In this document: piece after piece, positions 43,984-50,088 of the stretch
Layout: every line of letters starts with the position of its first letter
How positions within the stretch are numbered: position 1 is the stretch's first letter
Assembly: GCA_030728985.1 (NCBI GenBank)
Contig: JANQYI010000041.1
Location: 1 to 50,088 of the forward strand
From: Burkholderiaceae bacterium
GTDB taxonomy: Bacteria; Pseudomonadota; Gammaproteobacteria; Burkholderiales; Burkholderiaceae_B
Direction of reading: 5' to 3'
Length of the DNA: 50,088 bases
The notes under the pieces: generated by a model
Databases searched by the model: none
Told to the model about the DNA's origin: nothing
The model's input: the letters and a program-made list of their open reading frames with translations, nothing else
Program-made: the position numbers and the translations under genes

Positions 43984-44811
43984 TCAGATTTTCTGACAAC
44001 TGGGACAGAAATACGTAGCCCGTTGACCTTGCACAATGCGTTTGATGGGTGTGGCGCAAACCCGGCAGGGTTGGCCGTCGCGCTCGTAAACGGCGGCGTG
44101 TAAGGTGAAATACGCTCCGGCCTCACCCGTGGCATTGACATAGTCGCGCAGGGTACTACCCCCCGACTGCAGGGCGTCGTTGAGTGTGCTTTGCAGGGCA
44201 TTGACCAAACGCTCACAACGCGCAAGAGACACCCTTGCTGCCTGCGTTTTGGGGTGAATACGCGCTCTGAACAAGCTTTCCGAAGCGTAAATGTTTCCTG
44301 CGCCGACGACGACGTCGCCCGCGAGCAGTGCTTGTTTGATCGACATTTTCCTACCAGCGAGACCTTTTTTAAGCCATTTCGCATCAAAGCCCGCATCAAA
44401 GGGTTCAATCCCCAATTTGCTCAGCAAGGGATGGTGTTCGAGGGGGCCGGCATTTTTTGGGTGCCATAAAACCGAGCCAAACCGGCGCGGGTCGTGTAGA
44501 CGCAAAGTGACGTGTTCAAACTGCCACTCCACATGGTCATGTTTTCTGAGGAGTTCGCCATGGAGCACGCTGCGCAAAGAGCCTGACATGCCCAAATGGA
44601 TCAGTTGCGTGCCGTGATCGAACTCAATTAACAGGTACTTGCCGCGCCGTCGGCAGGCGCGAACAGCGTATCCGGCAACCCAGTCAGGAAGATCTTTCGG
44701 GATGGGCCAGCGCATGCGGGACTCGTGCACAATCATTCTTTTGAGCGTGTGACCTGTTGCAACGGCGTCAATTCCCCGGCGAGTTGTCTCGACTTCTGGT
44801 AGTTCTGGCAT
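43984..44811 (-). CDS. mutM: formamidopyrimidine-DNA glycosylase
   Basis: Removes 8-oxoguanine and ring-opened purines from DNA and nicks the abasic site. The 275 residues begin MPELPEVETTRRG, with the Pro2 nucleophile and Glu3; RRRGKYLLIEF holds the conserved Lys; GNIYASESLFRARIHP is the DNA-binding helix region. The C-terminal zinc finger is formed by CRVC and, 20 residues on, CPSC. It converges with the LtaS-like gene (25 bp) and diverges from the TPR gene (61 bp), a place where I recall mutM lying in related genomes. Confidence 0.97.
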   Translation of the reverse strand: MPELPEVETTRRGIDAVATGHTLKRMIVHESRMRWPIPKDLPDWVAGYAVRACRRRGKYLLIEFDHGTQLIHLGMSGSLRSVLHGELLRKHDHVEWQFEHVTLRLHDPRRFGSVLWHPKNAGPLEHHPLLSKLGIEPFDAGFDAKWLKKGLAGRKMSIKQALLAGDVVVGAGNIYASESLFRARIHPKTQAARVSLARCERLVNALQSTLNDALQSGGSTLRDYVNATGEAGAYFTLHAAVYERDGQPCRVCATPIKRIVQGQRATYFCPSCQKI

Positions 44812-44872
44812 GGCTGAGTGCTAACATCCGTTCACTGAATCTGTTGATTGTGCCACCAACTAGGCGGGTCGA

Positions 44873-46711
44873 GTGAAGTCGTTGTTTAAATCTATTTTTT
44901 ACCAAGTTTTTGCCTCGACTCTGATAGGGGGGGCGGCTTCGCTATGGGTCTCGAGCGTTTCAGCGCAAACGGGTCCTGATAAAGGCGTCGGAAAAAACGC
45001 CCAGCTCCAAATCAAACCGCGTGTGCCAGAGTCTCAGAGCATTCGTCTGCGCGCGGGTCAACTGCCCGAGGTCACGCTCACCTCGACAGTATTATTTCGT
45101 ATTCTTGCGTCTGAAATTTCTGCGCAGCGAGGCACTTATTTGCCTGCGGGTAAGACCATGCTTGACTTGAGTCGTGAAATCGGCGACTACCGTCTTGCGC
45201 GCCGTGCGTTGGAGTTTTATCTTGCGGGTGGTAATTTGCCCGGGGCGCTCGATGCCTCGAGGGTGTGGTTACGGTTGATGCCCGATGACCCTGAGGCGAC
45301 GTCGACAGAAATGGCGCTTGCCGCAGCTTCTGGGCAAACCAGCGGGTTGGCGGCGGCCCTACGTAAACAAATTGACGCGGCGAGCAATAAGTCCGCAGCA
45401 ATTGGTCAGGCCTTTGCGGTGTTGAGTCGCATGCCCGATAAGCGCGCTGCGTTAAGGATTCTGAGTACGGCGATTGGTGATAGCAATGCGCGGCACTTGG
45501 CTGCGGGACATATGGCGTTGGCCGATATGGCACGCGCCGCGGGTGAAAACGAGCGCGCCCTCGAAGAGTCTCGCCTGGCTCTGATTGCCGCACCGCGTTC
45601 CGAAGATGCGGCGCTACGTGTGTTTGAATATGGACTAAGTGTCGATCCCGAGCGTGCTTTGCGCGAGGCCACTGAGTTTGTGGCGGTGCAGCCCAATGCC
45701 CGCCGCCTGCGCGTGTTACTCGCGAGTCATCTCGCTGACCGGGGGCAGTTTGAAGCGGCGATGTCCGAATTGACTGCGATGGCGAAACGTTCACCCGAAG
45801 ACTTCGATTTGTTGTTTATGCAAGCCCAAGTTGCCTATCGTGCTAAAAAACTCGAGCAGGCTCGTCTTTTCCTGGATCAGTATGTTGCCGTTCAAGCGCA
45901 GCGTTTGCGCGCGGCCGCAGCCGCAGGAGCCACTGACGCTCCGGCCGCGCTTGCCGAGGCATACCAGTTGCTTTCTAAAATTGCCGAAGAGCAAGGTCAG
46001 CTAGACGAAGCGGTCAACTTACTTGCCAAAATCGACGACCCCTCGATGCGCTACAGCTCGCGCGTTCGCCAGGCGTTAATCCGCGCCAAACAAAAACGGG
46101 TCGATGAGGGCTTGGCCTTGATTGATTCAGCGAATGCGCAAACGGATGAGGAAATCATCACGGGTGCCTCGGCGGGTGCGCAGATCTTGCGCGACGCCAA
46201 CCGACTGCCTGAGGCCATCAAGCGGATGCAGATGCTTGACCAGCGGATGCCGGACACGATCAATGTGAAATACGAACTCGCGATGTTGCATGAGCGTGCG
46301 GATCAAATGCGTGAAACAGAGCGTTTATTACGGCAGGTAATTGCTTTGGATCCCGGACATGCGCATGCCCACAATGCTTTGGGTTATTCGCTAGCCGATC
46401 GAAATCAACGCTTGCCCGAAGCGCTGGCGCTCATTACGCGCGCACTTGAAATTGCCCCCAAAGACCCCTTTATTCTCGATAGTATGGGCTGGATCAAGTT
46501 TCGAATGGGAAAGTACAAAGACGCGGTGCAGTATTTGCAACGTGCGTATACGATTCGCCCCGAGGCCGAAATTGCCGCTCACTTGGGCGAGGCCCTGTGG
46601 GTGTCAGGCCAACAAAGTGAGGCGCGAACTGTCTGGGCAAAGGGTGTGAGCCAGGATGCTTCAAACAAAACGCTACAAGAGACTTTGAGGCGCTTTGGAG
46701 TCAAGCCTTGA
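44873..46711 (+). CDS. exported tetratricopeptide-repeat protein
   Basis: A 612-residue protein with an N-terminal hydrophobic export segment (residues about 8-31, ending SVSAQ) and many TPR-type helix pairs. The best repeats are near the C-terminus, for example ALDPGHAHAHNALGYSLAD, EALALITRALEIAPKDPFI and GKYKDAVQYLQRAYTIRP. TPR proteins act as scaffolds; this one is linked with lolB downstream (four-base overlap), which suggests an envelope role, but its partner is unknown. The start is GTG 44873 with a weak GGCGGG upstream. Confidence 0.85.
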   Translation: MKSLFKSIFYQVFASTLIGGAASLWVSSVSAQTGPDKGVGKNAQLQIKPRVPESQSIRLRAGQLPEVTLTSTVLFRILASEISAQRGTYLPAGKTMLDLSREIGDYRLARRALEFYLAGGNLPGALDASRVWLRLMPDDPEATSTEMALAAASGQTSGLAAALRKQIDAASNKSAAIGQAFAVLSRMPDKRAALRILSTAIGDSNARHLAAGHMALADMARAAGENERALEESRLALIAAPRSEDAALRVFEYGLSVDPERALREATEFVAVQPNARRLRVLLASHLADRGQFEAAMSELTAMAKRSPEDFDLLFMQAQVAYRAKKLEQARLFLDQYVAVQAQRLRAAAAAGATDAPAALAEAYQLLSKIAEEQGQLDEAVNLLAKIDDPSMRYSSRVRQALIRAKQKRVDEGLALIDSANAQTDEEIITGASAGAQILRDANRLPEAIKRMQMLDQRMPDTINVKYELAMLHERADQMRETERLLRQVIALDPGHAHAHNALGYSLADRNQRLPEALALITRALEIAPKDPFILDSMGWIKFRMGKYKDAVQYLQRAYTIRPEAEIAAHLGEALWVSGQQSEARTVWAKGVSQDASNKTLQETLRRFGVKP

Positions 46712-47292
46712 AAGGATTAAAGATCGCGGCGTTGTCTGTGCTCGCGCTCGTTTTAGTAGGATGTGCGACCCCCGTGCCACCGCCTCAGGCAACGACGACG
46801 CAGGCGCCCTCCTTGAATGAACTAACTCGTCACGGGCGCTTTGCTCTGCGGTCCGAGGGGCCTTCTGAGACGCCCGAGGCTGTGCAAGGCAGCTTTGTGT
46901 GGCGTGATGTCAATGGTCGTCTCACCCTTGATCTGAACAACCCCTTTGGGAGTACTGTGGCACGCGTCCAGGTCGATCCTGGCCAGGCGGTGTTGACGCA
47001 GGCGAACGGTGAGACGATGCGTTCGTCCGATCCCGATGCTTTGGTGCAGCAGGTGATGGGTCGGCGCATCCCTGTCCGAGATATACGCACATGGTTGCGA
47101 ACGCCATTGCGCGCAGTGCCTACGATGCAGCAAGTCAAACGCGATGAGCAAGGTCGCATCATTTCTTTTGCGCAAAATGGCTGGGGCGTAGAGCTTGGGC
47201 GCTTTGATGCGCAGGGCCCCAGGCTATTGGTTTTATCCCGCATTGAGGAGGGTACGCAAGTCGTGATCCGCCTCGTTGTGGATGAACCTTGA
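46708..47292 (+). CDS. lolB: outer-membrane lipoprotein LolB
   Basis: Receives lipoproteins from LolA and inserts them in the outer membrane. The 194-residue protein has a lipoprotein signal with lipobox LVGC (acylated Cys19), then the LolB pattern RHGRFALR, GSFVWRDVNGRLTLDLNNPFG and later QNGWGVELGRF. The start is TTG 46708, which overlaps the TPR stop codon (TTGA); no ATG further in would keep the signal peptide. It lies 23 bp before ispE, the lolB-ispE order seen in many proteobacteria. Confidence 0.93.
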   Translation: MKGLKIAALSVLALVLVGCATPVPPPQATTTQAPSLNELTRHGRFALRSEGPSETPEAVQGSFVWRDVNGRLTLDLNNPFGSTVARVQVDPGQAVLTQANGETMRSSDPDALVQQVMGRRIPVRDIRTWLRTPLRAVPTMQQVKRDEQGRIISFAQNGWGVELGRFDAQGPRLLVLSRIEEGTQVVIRLVVDEP

Positions 47293-47315
47293 GCGTCAGG
47301 AGTTGAGGTCAAACC

Positions 47316-48251
47316 ATGCTCTATGACCTACCCGCACCGGCCAAACTCAATCTCTTTTTGCATGTCACCGGTAGACGCGCGGATGGCTATCACCTGTTGC
47401 AGACTCTATTTCGGTTTGTGAGTCTGGCTGATCGCCTCGATATCGATACGCGCGCAGATGGTCAGATTGTTCGGGAAACGGATATGCAAGGGGTGGCGCA
47501 CGACGACGATCTCGTGGTGCGCGCGGCTCGCCTTTTGCAACAGACGACCGGAACTCGGCAGGGCGCACAGATTCAAGTGCGCAAGCAAATCCCCTCTGGT
47601 GCGGGCCTTGGGGGCGGCTCCAGTGACGCGGCGACGGTGTTAATGGCCTTAAATCGGCTTTGGCGGACTGGGTTGAGTCGGGTGCAGCTCATGCAGCTGG
47701 GGCTGCAGTTGGGTGCGGACGTACCGGTATTTATCTTTGGACAAAATGCCTTTGCCGAGGGGGTGGGTGAGTTGTTGACTCCCGTTGACTTGCCGCAAGG
47801 GGCTTTTTTGATCGTCCAGCCGGCTCAGAGCGTGCCAACTCAAGGTATTTTTCAGGCGCCTGATTTGACAAGAGACACTGAACCGGTCAAAATAATGGAC
47901 TTTTCTGAGCACCAGATGATCACTCGTTTGGGGTTTGGTCACAATGATCTGCAGCCAGTGGTTTTAAACCGCTTCCCGGTTGTACGTCAGACGCACGACT
48001 GGCTAGAACAAGCCGGTTTTAAGGCGCGGATGACTGGGTCTGGATCCTGTTTTTTTATCGGGTTCCAGAGTGTCGAGCAGGCCGAGGTGGCACATCAGAA
48101 GATGCTCGCTAAAATACGTGTTGATTTTTCTGATATTGCGCGTGCAGGGTTGGCAGAGGTCGCTGATTCTCGTTCTCCAAGCCCAATACAGGCCGTTATG
48201 GTTTGTGAGGGACTGACAGAACACCCGATGCGGTATTGGATTGAAAGCTAG
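47316..48251 (+). CDS. ispE: 4-diphosphocytidyl-2-C-methyl-D-erythritol kinase
   Basis: A GHMP kinase of the non-mevalonate isoprenoid pathway; it phosphorylates CDP-methylerythritol. The 311 residues provide Lys10 in PAPAKLNLFLHV, ATP loop PSGAGLGGGSSDA (93-105), catalytic Asp135 in GADVPVF, and MTGSGSCFFIGF near the C-terminus. The C-terminal 25 residues are longer than in E. coli. It follows lolB and ends one base before the tRNA-Gln gene, so the tRNA may be cut from the same transcript. Confidence 0.96.
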   Translation: MLYDLPAPAKLNLFLHVTGRRADGYHLLQTLFRFVSLADRLDIDTRADGQIVRETDMQGVAHDDDLVVRAARLLQQTTGTRQGAQIQVRKQIPSGAGLGGGSSDAATVLMALNRLWRTGLSRVQLMQLGLQLGADVPVFIFGQNAFAEGVGELLTPVDLPQGAFLIVQPAQSVPTQGIFQAPDLTRDTEPVKIMDFSEHQMITRLGFGHNDLQPVVLNRFPVVRQTHDWLEQAGFKARMTGSGSCFFIGFQSVEQAEVAHQKMLAKIRVDFSDIARAGLAEVADSRSPSPIQAVMVCEGLTEHPMRYWIES

Positions 48252-48252
48252 T

Positions 48253-48326
48253 TGGGGAGTCGCCAAGCTGGTTAAGGCACCGGATTTTGATTCCGGCATG
48301 CGAAGGTTCGAATCCTTCCTCCCCAG
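48253..48326 (+). tRNA. tRNA-Gln (anticodon TTG)
   Basis: A 74-base tRNA with acceptor TGGGGAG/CTCCCCA, D arm GCC...GGC, anticodon arm CCGGA-TTTTGAT-TCCGG with anticodon TTG, and T arm GAAGG-TTCGAAT-CCTTC. The bases after the discriminator G are CCC, so CCA must be added after transcription. It begins one base after the ispE stop and lies 59 bp before prs, the lolB-ispE-tRNA-prs order known in proteobacteria. Confidence 0.95.
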
Positions 48327-48385
48327 CCCCGAATTGTGTAGAGCTGTCCCACATTTGCTTCTGACAGTCTTTGACTGCCCCCATC

Positions 48386-49336
48386 ATGTCCAATGATAGT
48401 TTCATGATCTTTACCGGCACTGCCAATACAAGGTTGGCAGTGGATGTGGTCAATCATCTTGATATGTCCTTGGGTCGTATGACCGTTGGACGTTTCTCCG
48501 ATGGTGAGGTGATGGCCGAAATCAATGAAAACGTCCGCGGTAAGGACGTTTTCGTGCTGCAGCCTACCTGTGCCCCAACCAACGACAATTTGATGGAAAT
48601 CATGGTGATGGTCGATGCACTGCGCCGGGCTTCTGCTGGTCGTATCACCGCGGCCATTCCGTATTTTGGCTATGCGAGACAGGACCGTCGCCCGCGCTCG
48701 GCGCGTGTGGCCATCACGGCCAAGGTTGTGGCCAACATGCTCCAAGTCGCAGGTGTTGACCGCGTCCTGACGATGGATCTCCATGCAGATCAGATCCAAG
48801 GTTTTTTTGATATTCCCGTCGACAATATTTACGCAGGTCCGATTTTGCTGGGTGATATCTGGCGGCATAACTTGAGCAACCTGGTTGTGGTGTCGCCCGA
48901 TATCGGCGGCGTGGTGCGTGCCCGTGCGCTGGCCAAGCAGCTAGAGGCTGATTTGGCGATTATTGACAAGCGTCGTCCGCGTGCGAACGTCTCCGAGGTG
49001 ATGAACATTATCGGTGAGGTTGATGGTCGTACATGTTTGATCATGGATGACATGGTAGATACGGCAGGCACGCTTTGCAAAGCCGCTCAAGCGCTCAAGG
49101 AGCGTGGCGCGGGAGCCGTATACGCCTATTGCACGCATGCCGTGCTGTCAGGCGGTGCGATAGAGCGGATCGCGGGTTCAGAGTTGACCGAGTTGGTGGT
49201 GACGGACACGATCCCGCTCTCTGATGAGGGACGGGCCTGTGCCAAGATCCGTCAGCTCTCCTGTGCTGCCTTGTTGGGCGAGACTATTTTGCGTATCTCG
49301 AACGCCGAGTCGGTTAGCTCGTTGTTTGTAGACTAG
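48386..49336 (+). CDS. prs: ribose-phosphate pyrophosphokinase
   Basis: Makes PRPP from ribose 5-phosphate and ATP for nucleotide, histidine, tryptophan and NAD synthesis. The 316 residues show [38 protein letters not shown] (ATP site), [17 protein letters not shown] (metal and ATP), and the PRPP loop [13 protein letters not shown] 48386 was chosen over the in-frame TTG at 48371 because homologues start there; no clear ribosome-binding site is seen, as for a gene read on from the tRNA transcript. Confidence 0.97.
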   Translation: MSNDSFMIFTGTANTRLAVDVVNHLDMSLGRMTVGRFSDGEVMAEINENVRGKDVFVLQPTCAPTNDNLMEIMVMVDALRRASAGRITAAIPYFGYARQDRRPRSARVAITAKVVANMLQVAGVDRVLTMDLHADQIQGFFDIPVDNIYAGPILLGDIWRHNLSNLVVVSPDIGGVVRARALAKQLEADLAIIDKRRPRANVSEVMNIIGEVDGRTCLIMDDMVDTAGTLCKAAQALKERGAGAVYAYCTHAVLSGGAIERIAGSELTELVVTDTIPLSDEGRACAKIRQLSCAALLGETILRISNAESVSSLFVD

Positions 49337-49344
49337 ATATTCAA

Positions 49345-49367
49345 GACGCATCTGGTTTGGATGCGTC
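49345..49367 (+). promoter_or_regulatory. hairpin between prs and rplY
   Basis: GACGCATC and GATGCGTC form a perfect 8-bp stem with a seven-base loop (TGGTTTG), nine bases after the prs stop. No T-run follows, so it is not a typical terminator; it may protect the prs mRNA end or belong to the rplY leader. Confidence 0.4.
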
Positions 49368-49468
49368 GACAAATTTGCGGTTCACTGGTCGCGGTGAGCT
49401 GCGAAGCCACGGTTCGATACCCGGATCGTGTTTTAACAGGATGCTTGTCATCCCTTTTGGAGTTTTTC

Positions 49469-50083
49469 ATGCAATTTAATGCAACCCCACGAAGCGTACA
49501 GGGAACGAGTGCGAGCCGCCGCCTGCGCCGTGCGAGCCGCATCCCCGCCATTGTTTATGGTGGCAAAGAGCAGCCCGTCAATATCGAGCTCGATCACAAC
49601 GAAATCTATCACGCTCTGCGTAAAGAACAGTTCCACGCTTCCATTTTGGACATGCAACTCGAAGGCAAGAGCCACCAGGTTCTGTTGCGTTCGGTGCAGT
49701 GGCACCCCTACAAGCAGATCGTCATGCATGTCGACTTTCAGCGCGTATCCGCTGACCAGGTCCTTCACACCAAGGTACCTTTGCACTTCACCAATGCCGA
49801 GACTTCGCCAGCAGTCAAGCTCAGCGCCGCGATCATTTCACACGTGATGAATGAGCTCGAGATTGCCTGCTTGCCAGGTAACTTGCCACAGTTCATCGAA
49901 GTAGACTTGTCCAAGCTGGTGGGTGGTGCGTCCATCCATCTGGCCGATATTGCTCTACCCAAGGGCGTGACGTATGTTGCACATCGTGGCGATGCAAATC
50001 CTGTCTTGGTGACTGCGATCGTCAAGGGTGGTGCTTCCGCTGCAGCATCGGATGCCGCCGAAGGCGCAGCACCCGATGCCTAA
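49469..50083 (+). CDS. rplY: 50S ribosomal protein L25/general stress protein Ctc
   Basis: A 5S rRNA-binding ribosomal protein of the long TL5/Ctc type. Residues 1-95 form the L25 domain ([17 protein letters not shown], then [20 protein letters not shown]), and residues about 96-190 the C-terminal beta domain with [19 protein letters not shown]. The last 15 residues are Ala-rich and acidic, as in related proteins. ATG 49469 follows TTGGAG by six bases; the frame is open upstream but lacks a site. The complete 204-codon gene ends five bases before the window does. pth often follows in this group but lies outside. Confidence 0.96.
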   Translation: MQFNATPRSVQGTSASRRLRRASRIPAIVYGGKEQPVNIELDHNEIYHALRKEQFHASILDMQLEGKSHQVLLRSVQWHPYKQIVMHVDFQRVSADQVLHTKVPLHFTNAETSPAVKLSAAIISHVMNELEIACLPGNLPQFIEVDLSKLVGGASIHLADIALPKGVTYVAHRGDANPVLVTAIVKGGASAAASDAAEGAAPDA

Positions 50084-50088
50084 ATCAC

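Noticed and set aside
48371..48385. TTG at 48371 as the prs start
   Set aside because: It would add five residues not found in related enzymes, and it has no ribosome-binding site; ATG 48386 fits the family.

Overview
The window reads as a stretch of chromosome from a Gram-negative betaproteobacterium of the order Burkholderiales, most like the Alcaligenaceae (Bordetella/Achromobacter relatives). The grounds are core gene neighbourhoods I recall from that group (mrp-dcd-amino-acid decarboxylase; TPR protein-lolB-ispE-tRNA-Gln-prs-rplY; htpG-ampD; ffh next to a YpjD-like protein), the protein sequences themselves, and a Gram-negative envelope gene set (LolB, AmpD, a PagP relic). This is inference from family knowledge; no database was searched.

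Positions 1-10,000 look accessory. They hold the 3' end of an IS30-type insertion sequence, an unusual LprI-Ltp fusion protein, a complete three-gene TRAP transporter (dctP-dctQ-dctM, minus strand) diverging from an amidase gene, a decayed stretch with a possible MATE efflux-pump relic and many perfect inverted repeats, and a three-gene quaternary-amine (glycine betaine type) ABC transporter. This part ends at a tRNA-Leu gene whose 3' end faces it. Just beyond lies a shortened relic of pagP (lipid A palmitoyltransferase).

From about 10,600 to the end the window is dense core chromosome. In order: a MscS channel and a MmgE/PrpD protein; htpG behind a near-consensus sigma-32 promoter; ampD; a PP0621-like protein; a YpjD/CcsA-like protein; ffh; trmB; thiS without an adjacent thiG; trhO; metG; a small membrane protein; mrp/apbC; dcd; an AdiA-like decarboxylase; and a BaiN-like flavoprotein. 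A tandem glycine riboswitch then precedes gcvT-gcvH-gcvP. On the minus strand follow a DUF945 protein, folA, thyA and an OsmC protein. Next come coq7, a probable small RNA gene with its own terminator, pgi, a phosphomannomutase/phosphoglucomutase, an FAD-linked dehydrogenase, an LTA-synthase-like membrane sulfatase-fold protein, mutM, a TPR protein, lolB, ispE, tRNA-Gln, prs and rplY.

The genes form several working units: uptake of organic acids (TRAP) with a neighbouring amidase; osmolyte or amine uptake (ABC); glycine cleavage feeding one-carbon units, with folA and thyA close by in the same folate cycle; PRPP synthesis; isoprenoid and ubiquinone steps (ispE, coq7); and envelope maintenance (lolB, ampD, LTA-synthase-like protein). 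I see no CRISPR array, prophage, toxin-antitoxin pair or recognisable defence island. The most promising unassigned elements are the candidate small RNA at 37308-37409, the structured leader of the betaine transporter, the LprI-Ltp fusion, and a chain of overlapping mini-ORFs in front of the FAD dehydrogenase.
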